In this document: positions 1-7,120 of the stretch, piece by piece
How positions within the stretch are numbered: the stretch's first letter is position 1
Layout of the letters: each line of letters starts with the position of its first letter
Source: RGIG995 sp045543655
GTDB lineage: Bacteria > Bacillota > Clostridia > Oscillospirales > UBA644
Assembly: GCA_045543655.1 (NCBI GenBank)
Contig: JAZPXN010000078.1
Location: forward strand, 1 to 64,000
Reading direction: 5' to 3'
Length of the DNA stretch: 64,000 nucleotides
The notes under the pieces: model-generated
What the model was told of the DNA's origin: nothing
Databases searched by the model: none
Seen by the model: the letters and a program-made list of their open reading frames with translations, nothing else
Translations under genes and position numbers: made by a program

Positions 1-45
1 GCCATTATGAAAAACTTGTGCCGCTGTTCAAAGTTATGACTATAT

Positions 46-123
46 GGTGGGTATAGCTCAGTTGGTTAGAGTACCAGATTGTGGCTCTGGGGGTCGCCGG
101 TTCGAATCCGGCTACCCACCCCA
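46..123 (+). tRNA. tRNA-His (GTG anticodon), CCA encoded
   Basis: The sequence folds as a cloverleaf. It has a 7-bp acceptor stem, a TAGCTCAGTTGG D arm, an anticodon loop TTGTGGC with anticodon GTG, and a T arm with GGTTCGAATCC. An extra G at 46 pairs with C120 opposite it, the G-1:C73 pair that histidyl-tRNA synthetase recognises in bacteria. The CCA tail at 121-123 is encoded. It closely resembles the Escherichia coli tRNA-His sequence. It is followed 27 bases later by tRNA-Gln, so the two are probably one transcript. Confidence 0.95.
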
Positions 124-150
124 TTTTTTCTCTTTATGAGAAAACTGCGT

Positions 151-226
151 TGGGATGTAGCCAAGTCGGTAAGGCACCAGACTTTGACTCTGGCATTCGT
201 AGGTTCGAGTCCTGCTATCCCTGCCA
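151..226 (+). tRNA. tRNA-Gln (TTG anticodon), CCA encoded
   Basis: A cloverleaf with anticodon TTG (loop CTTTGAC), a GGTTCGAGTCC T arm, discriminator G223 and an encoded CCA at 224-226. The first acceptor position is T151 opposite T222, so the usual weak U1-A72 pair of tRNA-Gln is a U-U mismatch. The rest of the stem (GGGATG with TATCCC) pairs, with one G-U. The gene is followed directly by a terminator. Confidence 0.93.
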
Positions 227-227
227 G

Positions 228-259
228 AAAAAAGCACTTGCTTCGGCAAGTGCTTTTTT
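228..259 (+). terminator. Intrinsic terminator of the tRNA-His/tRNA-Gln unit
   Basis: A perfect 8-bp stem, GCACTTGC (234-241) with GCAAGTGC (246-253), carries a TTCG tetraloop. It is preceded by six A and followed by six T. It lies two bases after the CCA end of tRNA-Gln. Confidence 0.93.
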
Positions 260-263
260 CAAC

Positions 264-450
264 GAAATTTGCCCTTCGGGCAAGTGAAATAGCTTCGCTG
301 TGAAATATTTGCTTCGCAAATGTGAAATATTCGCTGACGCGAATGTGGGCAAATTTCATTTCACATCGAACAGAGCCGCAGGCGGTGTGAGATATTTCAC
401 AATTTCCGCAAGGAAATTATTTCACATTCGGCGTAAGCCGAATATTTCAC
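264..450. repeat. Nested array of short hairpins with GTGAAAT / ATTTCAC spacers
   Basis: Short perfect hairpins follow one another: TTGCCC/GGGCAA (269-283), AGC/GCT (291-299), ATTTGC/GCAAAT (307-321), ATTCGC/GCGAAT (329-344), AATTTCC/GGAAATT (401-418) and ATTCGGC/GCCGAAT (426-443). In the left half they are separated by GTGAAAT (284-290, 300-306, 322-328). In the right half the spacer is its reverse complement ATTTCAC (358-364, 394-400, 419-425, 444-450). An outer 11-bp stem pairs GAAATTTGCCC (264-274) with GGGCAAATTTC (347-357) around the left group. I see no coding potential. It probably is a dispersed palindromic repeat family or a structured RNA element; the function is unknown. Confidence 0.85.
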
Positions 451-574
451 TAAAAGAATTCGACTCTGAAGTCTTTCGACATTTTGTAGATGCATTTCGG
501 GTCTGTAGACAGATTCGAACCGCCACACTACCCGTTTTTCGCTCAATAGGTGAATTGATACGAAATATGCGTTA

Positions 575-603
575 TTGATTTGTTTTACTTTTCATGCTAT
601 AAT
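575..603 (+). promoter_or_regulatory. Sigma-A promoter of the XRE regulator
   Basis: TTGATT (575-580) and TATAAT (598-603) are separated by exactly 17 bases, with a TGC extended -10 immediately before the -10 box. The predicted start near 610 leaves a leader of about 48 bases before the ATG at 658. Confidence 0.8.
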
Positions 604-657
604 GAAGACATCAAGTACTTGATAAATGAATTTTATCTAACCAAAGGAGAATCGTAT

Positions 658-1701
658 ATGGATATTGGAAATAAAATCAAACTATTGCGCCAAAAAATCG
701 GAGCAACACAGGAGCAGCTCGGAGAAAAAATTGGCGTGAGCGCTCAATCTATATCAAAATGGGAAACGGGTGTCACGATGCCCGATATTACGCTGTTGCC
801 AATCTTATCAAGTGAGCTTGGTGTTACCATCGACGAGCTTTTTGACTTGACGACAGATCAAAAACTGCAACGAATAGAAAACAGACTCGATATCGAGGAA
901 AATCTTTCGGATGACGTGTTCCTCGAATATGAAAACATATTGAAAATTCAACTTGAAGAGTCAGAGGATAGGAGAAAAATTCTATCATTGCTTGCAAGAC
1001 TTTATCATCATCGCGCAGAATCCTATTTGAGCAAAGTTAGTAAATATGCCCGTGAGGCGATTTTGCTTGCTCCCGAAATCAAGGACTGTCAATGGCTTCT
1101 GCAAAAATCAAACGGGGCTGTTGCTTGGGATTGGAATTGTTCCAACCATACGGATGTCATTGATTATTACAAAAAGGTAATCGAAAGCGATGCCGTCATT
1201 CCCCACACACCCCTGCCTTACTATGATCTTATTGACAATTTGATTGCCGACCATCGAACCCGTGAGGCGCAGGAATATTTGGACAAGTGCGCGGCATTGC
1301 CTGCTCATAAACCTTTCTTGATTCCTGTATACAAGGCGTATATCGCGCTTGCGGAATTTGATGCAAAGAAAGCAGACAGTATTATGGATGCTGCCTTGTC
1401 GGAGTTTTCGGATAACGCTGGTTTCCTCTTTGAAACTGCGCAGTACCATGCTCGCAAATGCGAATATGAGAAGGCGATTGCGTTCTATGAACAGTCCTGG
1501 GAAAAGGAAAGCAATCAAAAGCCAAGATTTACCGATGCCTTGGATGGTATTGCAACGATATATGTCATCATGAATAATGTTGACAAGGCTATTGAAACCT
1601 ATGACAGATTGATCGCTTGCCTCAAAAGCGAATGGGGCTATAAAGATGACGATTCCGCTGTAATAGGCGTAGAGCGAAAGAAGAAAGCATTGAGGAAATA
1701 A
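658..1701 (+). CDS. XRE-family helix-turn-helix regulator with TPR-like C-terminal region
   Basis: A 347-residue cytoplasmic protein. Residues about 4-60 form an HTH_3 domain (GATQEQLGEKIGVSAQSISK, then a WETG turn), the DNA-binding fold of Cro/C1-type repressors. The remaining roughly 270 residues are helical, with repeated Y..A...Y patterns resembling tetratricopeptide repeats, which in such proteins often sense a ligand or partner. The ATG at 658 is chosen because AAAGGAGA lies 7 bases upstream; an in-frame upstream extension has no ribosome site and overlaps the promoter. The gene is visibly more A+T-rich than its neighbours and its codon choice differs, which suggests recent acquisition. 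The target is not evident; it could be autoregulatory or act on the flanking genes. Confidence 0.85.
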   Translation: MDIGNKIKLLRQKIGATQEQLGEKIGVSAQSISKWETGVTMPDITLLPILSSELGVTIDELFDLTTDQKLQRIENRLDIEENLSDDVFLEYENILKIQLEESEDRRKILSLLARLYHHRAESYLSKVSKYAREAILLAPEIKDCQWLLQKSNGAVAWDWNCSNHTDVIDYYKKVIESDAVIPHTPLPYYDLIDNLIADHRTREAQEYLDKCAALPAHKPFLIPVYKAYIALAEFDAKKADSIMDAALSEFSDNAGFLFETAQYHARKCEYEKAIAFYEQSWEKESNQKPRFTDALDGIATIYVIMNNVDKAIETYDRLIACLKSEWGYKDDDSAVIGVERKKKALRK

Positions 1702-1950
1702 TACATAGGCTTCGTTTGCAAGTATGACGTTGTGCCCCGGAAGATTGCGGTCAAGTGCAACTCCCATCATCGCCAAGGGGTCAGTGTGCCCTCTGTAAAA
1801 TCAGCGTGCATCTCATCACCGAAGGTGTATCTCCTGCGGAATTGATGATATACACGGCTTTCGCCGTGATTTATGTAAGAGTCTGAATTCATACGCAAAA
1901 CTGCCGAAAATATCTTTTTCATAGCCCTTGCCGATTCTGCAGCAATGGCT
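1702..1950. other. Non-coding gap with one small hairpin
   Basis: No open frame with a credible ribosome site is seen. A small hairpin CACGGC/GCCGTG with a TTTC loop lies at 1853-1868 and resembles the units of the hairpin array near the tRNAs. On the minus strand about 1700-1795 reads as an open, protein-like stretch with no start context and a stop just upstream, so it may be the remnant of a decayed gene; I cannot identify it. Confidence 0.35.
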
Positions 1951-1962
1951 TAGGAGATTGTC

Positions 1963-2496
1963 ATGTTACGTACCGTTTTCCCGTTAACAACAAACCGCCT
2001 CTCCATTCGCTTCGTCCGACCGGAGGATTGGCGGGCGATTCGTGAGATCTGGCTTGATTTCAACGCTTCTTCTTATTCTCAATACGATACGCCCCATTCT
2101 ACGGAAGCGGAGGAGGTGCGTCGCCGTATTGTCCGTTGGGCAGCACGCAACGGCGACATTGAGCATCTGTTCTTTGTCGTGTGTCTTGGGGAATCCGTGA
2201 TTGGATACGTGGCCTTTAACCTTCGGGAGACGGGCTATGAGATCGGCTATTGCTTCCATTCGGATTACCACGGTAAAGGGTATGCAAAGGAGAGCATTCA
2301 GGCGCTTTTGGGTGTTTTGTGGATGATCGATGTTCGGCGTATCACCGCCGGGACAGCCCTTGCAAACACTCCTTCCGTTCAACTTCTTCAGAGCCTTGGA
2401 TTCCGACAGGTGGGGACGGAAAAAGTCTCGTTTTATCGGGATTCCGATGGGAAGGATATCTTCTTCGACGGTGGCGTTTTTGAATTGATTCTATAG
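1963..2496 (+). CDS. GNAT family N-acetyltransferase (RimJ/RimL type)
   Basis: A 177-residue protein with the layout of the acetyltransferase_3 branch of GNAT enzymes. It begins with the strand TTNRLSIRFVRPEDW, then a central GESVIGYVAFNL strand, then ETGYEIGYCFHSDYHGKGYA, which contains the acetyl-CoA pyrophosphate loop (xxGKGYA), and ends with N.PSVQLLQSLGFRQVG. The family transfers acetyl groups from acetyl-CoA to amines, including ribosomal protein N-termini, antibiotics and small metabolites; the substrate here cannot be read. AGGAGA precedes the ATG by 5 bases and an intrinsic terminator follows, so it is probably a single-gene unit. Confidence 0.88.
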   Translation: MLRTVFPLTTNRLSIRFVRPEDWRAIREIWLDFNASSYSQYDTPHSTEAEEVRRRIVRWAARNGDIEHLFFVVCLGESVIGYVAFNLRETGYEIGYCFHSDYHGKGYAKESIQALLGVLWMIDVRRITAGTALANTPSVQLLQSLGFRQVGTEKVSFYRDSDGKDIFFDGGVFELIL

Positions 2497-2501
2497 AATT
2501 T

Positions 2502-2536
2502 GCGACAGATCGCTTTGGTCTGTCGCCATTTTTTTT
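2502..2536 (+). terminator. Intrinsic terminator after the GNAT gene
   Basis: An 8-bp stem GCGACAGA (2502-2509) with TCTGTCGC (2519-2526), followed by a run of eight T at 2529-2536. It begins 5 bases after the stop codon. Confidence 0.92.
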
Positions 2537-2618
2537 GCGAATCGTCTTTCTTTTGGCGGTCTATATTATCTGATACGTCATGAAATATGTATTTTTTACA
2601 AAATACACGGCTTTATAC

Positions 2619-2647
2619 TTGAAAAAAAAGGTTTTTTATGATATAAT
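2619..2647 (+). promoter_or_regulatory. Sigma-A promoter of the MORN-protease pair
   Basis: TTGAAA (2619-2624), 17 bases, TATAAT (2642-2647), with a TGA extended -10 just before the -10 box. The predicted start near 2654 gives a 24-base leader carrying GGGGGA ahead of the ATG at 2678. It is near consensus, so the pair is probably expressed in vegetative cells. Confidence 0.82.
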
Positions 2648-2677
2648 AAACTATCAAGACTTTGGGGGACTTTGGTT

Positions 2678-4291
2678 ATGGAACACCTTCTTTTTGCTGC
2701 GAAAAATAAAGGATTCTGCGAATGCTTGACCGGTAAGGTCCTTGCGACGATGGTCTTCGTTTCCGATATCAAATCCAGTTGGACTCCTTTGGATAAAAAA
2801 TCAATGCTGGACCGTATCCGCAAATTTGAGCAGACCGTCAATCGTGAGGCCCGTTCCCGGGGCGCTTCTTTGGCGCTCACCGTTCGTTGCGTGGACGTTT
2901 CGATTCCAATTGCTGCAGAATGGAATAACTCGAAGGCTCTTGTGAATGCCGCTTGCCGGGAAATGGGGTATTCCTCGGAGATCGCCGCTCAGGAATTTTT
3001 GGAAAAGACCGGCTATTGCGCAGCCCCCTTCATGTATATTCTTAATCAGGATGATCGCTCCTATGCTCGGATGTCTGAATCTGCTTACGGAAGCGAATCT
3101 GCGGTGATTTTTGCCAAGGACAAGCGGGTCGCAACTCTTTGCCACGAGTTTTATCATATTTTTGGCGCTCAGGATTATTATTATCCCGAGCAGATTCAGA
3201 AATGCGCGAAGAAATATTTCCCCAACAGTATTATGTTGAATGCGGTGGACACCAGCGAGGTGGACGATCTCACGGCCTATCTCGTCGGCTGGACCGATAC
3301 GCTAACTCCCGTAGCACAAAAGTTTCTGCGGGAAACGGCAGGGGTCACGGACGAGGAGGTGGACGCGGCATTGCAGGCTGCGATCAAGACCGGAAACGGT
3401 TCAAGACAGTGGTCTAACGGTTCTTACGTCGGAGATCTCGTTCGGGGCAGACCTCACGGCCACGGCGTTTATACTTATGATAACGGAAACCGCTACGAGG
3501 GCGAGTGGAATAACGGCACCCGGCACGGCTGCGGAACGTTTTTTTGGTCTTCGGGCGTGAGATACGAAGGATATTGGAACAACGGCGTCCGTTCCGGTGC
3601 AGGAGCTCTGATTTGGGATAGCGGAGACCGCTTTATTGGTCTGTTTCAGGATAGCAAACGCGTAGGTCCCGGGATTTTTGTTTGGGCCGACGGTACGCGT
3701 CTGGAAGCCTTCTGGCAGGACGACTGCTGTACCGGCCACGGTGTCAAAACCTGGCCCGACGGGAGACGCTACGAAGGCGCGTTTGATAAGGATTCTTATA
3801 ATGGTTACGGCGTTATGTCCTACCCCTCCGGCGAACGCTACGAGGGAGAATGGGCGGATGACCGCAAAAACGGGCAGGGAACCTATTATTTTTCTGATGG
3901 CAGTCACCACGATGGGGGTTGGCTGAAAGGCAAGCGACACGGGTCCGGAAGCTTTACCTGGAGCAGCGGAGACCGCTTCGTCGGCGTCTGGAACAACGAT
4001 AAGCGGGAAGGGCCGGGAATTATGGTCTGGAACGATGGCACGCGCCTGGAAGGATGCTGGAAAAACGATCAGTGTACCGGTCACGGCGTTAAGACCTGGC
4101 CGGACGGCAACCGCTACGAGGGAGATTTTTGTGACGGCCATATGACCGGTTATGGAAATTATTATCTCAACGACGGTGCACGGTATGAGGGGCAGTTCCT
4201 TGCCGGGAAATTTCACGGAAGAGGAACTTATTACTTTGCCGACGGGCGTAAGGTCAGCGGCGTTTGGGACAACGGAAGCTATAAAAAATAA
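2678..4291 (+). CDS. Metzincin-like zinc protease domain fused to 12 MORN repeats
   Basis: A 537-residue protein in two parts. Residues 1-245 contain HEFYHIFGAQD (H156, E157, H160, G163, D166), the HExxHxxGxxD zinc signature of metzincins with Asp as third ligand. Thirty residues after the first His comes NSIML with Met186, matching the Met-turn, then VDDLTAYLVGW. From residue 250 there are twelve 23-residue MORN repeats (YEGEWNNG..HGCGT...G type) and a partial one. MORN arrays bind lipids or proteins in other systems. No signal peptide is visible, unlike the downstream paralogue. ATG 2678 is used because GGGGGA sits 8 bases upstream; an in-frame TTG at 2672 is too close. Eighteen bases separate it from its paralogue, so they form an operon. 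Protease activity and substrate are inferred, not shown. Confidence 0.75.
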   Translation: MEHLLFAAKNKGFCECLTGKVLATMVFVSDIKSSWTPLDKKSMLDRIRKFEQTVNREARSRGASLALTVRCVDVSIPIAAEWNNSKALVNAACREMGYSSEIAAQEFLEKTGYCAAPFMYILNQDDRSYARMSESAYGSESAVIFAKDKRVATLCHEFYHIFGAQDYYYPEQIQKCAKKYFPNSIMLNAVDTSEVDDLTAYLVGWTDTLTPVAQKFLRETAGVTDEEVDAALQAAIKTGNGSRQWSNGSYVGDLVRGRPHGHGVYTYDNGNRYEGEWNNGTRHGCGTFFWSSGVRYEGYWNNGVRSGAGALIWDSGDRFIGLFQDSKRVGPGIFVWADGTRLEAFWQDDCCTGHGVKTWPDGRRYEGAFDKDSYNGYGVMSYPSGERYEGEWADDRKNGQGTYYFSDGSHHDGGWLKGKRHGSGSFTWSSGDRFVGVWNNDKREGPGIMVWNDGTRLEGCWKNDQCTGHGVKTWPDGNRYEGDFCDGHMTGYGNYYLNDGARYEGQFLAGKFHGRGTYYFADGRKVSGVWDNGSYKK

Positions 4292-4309
4292 ATTCGTGCA
4301 GGGGTGGTT

Positions 4310-5686
4310 ATGATAATTAAAGGAATGATTCGCAGAGTTTTGGCTCTGATTCTTTGCGGGATTGCGGTTCTTTGTTCTTCCGGATGCACTGGAGTCCTGG
4401 ACCTTATCACCGGGGAGGATCATTATTATCTTGAGGCACGGGGGAAGGGGTATTGTGAGACCTTCTCCGGGGACGTCGTGCTGAACTTCGTCTTCGTCAC
4501 CGACAGTGAAAGCGGTTGGACCTCCGACGAAATCGCGCAGGCAAAAGTCGATTTGGACGGATACGTAATCTCCGTCCGGGAGCGGGCTTCGGAATACGGC
4601 GTACCCCTGAATCTTTCCTATGAATTCAAAGAAGCCTCCATCTCGGTTGCCGCCACGCAGGACGATACGGAGAAATGGCGGAATAAGGTGGCCGTTGCGC
4701 TGGGGTATCTATCTGAGGACAACGCTCAGTTGGCGCTGGAAGCGATTCAGGACTGCGATTCTGCGCCGATCTTCTATCTTCTGAATAAGAAAGGACGTTC
4801 CGTCGCCAATATGGGGCTTTCCCGCACGGGCGGAGAATCCGTGATTTATTACGTCAAGGACGGCAACGCAGGAGCTTTTACCCACGAACTGCTCCACGTT
4901 TTCGGCGCAAGGGATTTTTATTATCCGGAATCGGTTCAGACCCTTGCAGATGCTTATCTGAGCGGCAGTATTATGATTTCTTCCGATGCGGAGGACGGAG
5001 TCGACGATCTGACCGCCTACCTCGTCGGTTGGCGGGACGATATTTCTCCCAACGCGCAGGCCTTTCTGGACGGAACTGCTGATCTGACGGAGCAGGATTT
5101 GGAGGATGCGCGGGAATTAAATACGCTGACCGGATTCGGCACCAAAAAAATCGGCGAGAATACGTATACCGGGAATATGGTCTACGGCGTTGCCGAAGGA
5201 CAGGGGAGACTTTCTTTTCCTTGTGGAGACGAATATCTCGGTGCTTTTGTGAACGGGGAATTTCACGGTTACGGTATTTTGACCTGGGCAAATGGCGATA
5301 AATTTGCCGGTCAATGGGTTGAGGGTGACCGGAATGGCTACGGCATTCTCACCTGGGCCAACGGCGACGTATACGAAGGCGATTGGGTCAATGACGTGCG
5401 TACCGGAAAGGGGACGCTGACCTGGGCCGACGGTACCCGATACGAAGGTGATTGGGTTGACGGTGTGCGCCACGGTCACGGCGTTCTGTCCTGGCCCGGC
5501 GGATCGAAATACGATGGCGCTTGGGACAACGGTGTTCGTACCGGAAAGGGAACCTATTATTGGGCCAACGGAGACGTGTACGAAGGGGATTTCGTGGATG
5601 GAAAGCTTCACGGGTACGGAACGATTACCTATGCGGACGGCCGCTCCTATTCCGGTCAATGGAATGACGGGAAATTCGTGAGATGA
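4310..5686 (+). CDS. Exported metzincin-like protease with 7 MORN repeats, probable lipoprotein
   Basis: A 458-residue paralogue of the preceding protein. The N-terminus (MIIKGMIRRVLALILCGIAV) is a charged plus hydrophobic signal sequence ending LCSSGCTG, a plausible though atypical lipobox (Ser at -3), so it may be anchored to the outer face of the membrane. The zinc motif is HELLHVFGARD (H192, E193, H196, D202), followed 30 residues later by GSIMIS (Met222) and then the same VDDLTAYLVGW segment as the upstream protein. Seven complete 23-residue MORN repeats and a partial one run from residue 286 to the end. ATG 4310 has AGGGGTGG before it; a GTG at 4304 is an alternative. The shared spacing of His and Met in both copies argues that the fold is retained by selection. 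Confidence 0.75.
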   Translation: MIIKGMIRRVLALILCGIAVLCSSGCTGVLDLITGEDHYYLEARGKGYCETFSGDVVLNFVFVTDSESGWTSDEIAQAKVDLDGYVISVRERASEYGVPLNLSYEFKEASISVAATQDDTEKWRNKVAVALGYLSEDNAQLALEAIQDCDSAPIFYLLNKKGRSVANMGLSRTGGESVIYYVKDGNAGAFTHELLHVFGARDFYYPESVQTLADAYLSGSIMISSDAEDGVDDLTAYLVGWRDDISPNAQAFLDGTADLTEQDLEDARELNTLTGFGTKKIGENTYTGNMVYGVAEGQGRLSFPCGDEYLGAFVNGEFHGYGILTWANGDKFAGQWVEGDRNGYGILTWANGDVYEGDWVNDVRTGKGTLTWADGTRYEGDWVDGVRHGHGVLSWPGGSKYDGAWDNGVRTGKGTYYWANGDVYEGDFVDGKLHGYGTITYADGRSYSGQWNDGKFVR

Positions 5687-5698
5687 TCCTTTCCTCCG

Positions 5699-5727
5699 TT
5701 GACATTGGGCGAAAAATATGATATAAT
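5699..5727 (+). promoter_or_regulatory. Consensus sigma-A promoter before the glycerol-1-phosphate dehydrogenase gene
   Basis: A perfect TTGACA (5699-5704), 17 bases, a perfect TATAAT (5722-5727) with a TGA extended -10. It begins 12 bases after the stop codon of the second MORN protein, so the following operon is strongly and independently transcribed. Confidence 0.88.
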
Positions 5728-5762
5728 AAACGGTAGGGATTGCCGTAACAGGAGTAAATATT

Positions 5763-7103
5763 ATGGTAGAGACGAATATTGAAAAATTGCTTGCCCGGGA
5801 CGGCTTCGTCTGTGATTGCGGCAAGGCTCACTATGCGAAGGTAAAGGACGTCCTCATCGATTTTGGGGCTTTGAAAAGGATTCCCGATCTTTTGAGGAAA
5901 TACGGTGCCAAGAAGGTATTCGTGTTCTTTGATGAAAATACTTATAAGGCCGCAGGGGAGAAGGTTCTTGCGATTCTGGACGATGCCGGGATTGAACACG
6001 GACAATATCGGTTCCCCGGGGAACGGTTTGAGCCGGACGAGCGTTCCGTCGGTTCTGCTATAATGCATTTTGATCCTTCTTGCGATATGATCGTTACCGT
6101 CGGCACCGGTTGTCTGAACGATATCGGAAAGATCGTTGCCAACGTATCGGATAAACCCTATATGATCGTTGGTACCGCCCCTTCTATGGACGGCTATTCT
6201 TCCGCCACTTCCTCTATGATCCGGGATGGATTGAAGGTTTCTCTGGACAGTAAATGCCCAGAAGTCGTCGTGGGAGATCTGGACGTGCTTTCCGCATCTC
6301 CGTTGCGCATGATTCAGGCCGGGATCGGCGATATGGCCGCAAAATACGTCAGCATCGGAGAGTGGCAGTTGTCCCGTATTATCAATGGGGAATACTACTG
6401 TCCCACCGTGGCCGACATGGTTTCCGCTGCGCTGAAGAAATGCGCCGACAATGCAGACGGTATTATGAAGCGCGATCCCGAAGCGGTTCGTGCCGTTATG
6501 GAAGGGATGGTTCTTGCCGGTATTGCCGCCAATTATGCGGGGATTTCCCGTCCCGTGTCCGGCATTGAGCATTATTTTTCGCATATCTGGGATATGCGGG
6601 CGTTGGAGTTTAACGCACCTTCCGACCTTCACGGCATTCAGTGCGGTGTGGCAACCCTGCTCTCCTTGAAGATCTTCGAATACGTTAAGTCTGTCGTTCC
6701 TAATAAGGAAAAGGCCCTGGAATACGTCAAGAATTTTGATTACGAAGAATATAAGACGTATCTCGTTTCTATTCTCGGAAAGAGCGCCGAAAGCATGATT
6801 GCAAACGAGGCGAAGGAGGGGAAATACGATCCCGCCAAGCACGCCGCCCGGCTGGATCATATTTTGGAGCATTACGACGAGATTATGGCCGTAATCAATG
6901 CTATGCCTACCTACGATGAAGTCTACGCAACCCTGAAGGCGGCCGGCTTCCCCCTTACTGCAGAAGAGATTGGATTCTCTGCAAAGGACGTTCACGACGC
7001 CTCTGTCGTTGCCAAGGATATCCGTGACAAATACGCCGTGACCCGCTTGCTGTGGGATCTTGGCCTTCTGGAAGAAGCTTGCGACGAGCTGTTTCCCTGT
7101 TAA
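5763..7103 (+). CDS. egsA: sn-Glycerol-1-phosphate dehydrogenase (AraM/EgsA family)
   Basis: A 446-residue cytoplasmic enzyme of the iron-containing alcohol dehydrogenase superfamily. It has the GTGCLNDIGK nucleotide-binding turn and the GTAPSMDGYSS signature (about residue 137) specific to glycerol-1-phosphate dehydrogenases. Candidate metal ligands are Asp in GIGDMAAKY (about 190), His in GIEHYFSH (about 270) and His in DLHGIQCG (about 290). The family reduces dihydroxyacetone phosphate to sn-glycerol 1-phosphate, the archaeal-type lipid backbone isomer. In Bacillus the homologue supplies G1P for heptaprenylglyceryl phosphate, and no PcrB homologue lies in this window. A consensus promoter and AGGAG precede the ATG. 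It heads an apparent operon with the TIM-barrel gene 17 bases downstream. Confidence 0.9.
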   Translation: MVETNIEKLLARDGFVCDCGKAHYAKVKDVLIDFGALKRIPDLLRKYGAKKVFVFFDENTYKAAGEKVLAILDDAGIEHGQYRFPGERFEPDERSVGSAIMHFDPSCDMIVTVGTGCLNDIGKIVANVSDKPYMIVGTAPSMDGYSSATSSMIRDGLKVSLDSKCPEVVVGDLDVLSASPLRMIQAGIGDMAAKYVSIGEWQLSRIINGEYYCPTVADMVSAALKKCADNADGIMKRDPEAVRAVMEGMVLAGIAANYAGISRPVSGIEHYFSHIWDMRALEFNAPSDLHGIQCGVATLLSLKIFEYVKSVVPNKEKALEYVKNFDYEEYKTYLVSILGKSAESMIANEAKEGKYDPAKHAARLDHILEHYDEIMAVINAMPTYDEVYATLKAAGFPLTAEEIGFSAKDVHDASVVAKDIRDKYAVTRLLWDLGLLEEACDELFPC

Positions 7104-7120
7104 ATGAAAGGAGTTTTTCT

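Noticed and set aside
264..450. CRISPR array
   Set aside because: The repeated units are 7 bases, the intervening parts are palindromic and not unique spacers, the spacing is irregular and no cas gene is present.
46..460. tRNA-linked integrated element with attachment sites
   Set aside because: No integrase and no direct repeat of a tRNA 3-prime end was seen in the following 6 kb.
1848..2616. Shared 12-base string ATACACGGCTTT at about 1850 and 2602 as a transposon end
   Set aside because: Twelve-base matches are expected by chance in 64 kb, and no flanking duplication or transposase is present.
2501..2700. A small minus-strand gene at 2596-2880
   Set aside because: It covers the promoter and start of the first MORN protein, has no ribosome site and no recognisable motif.
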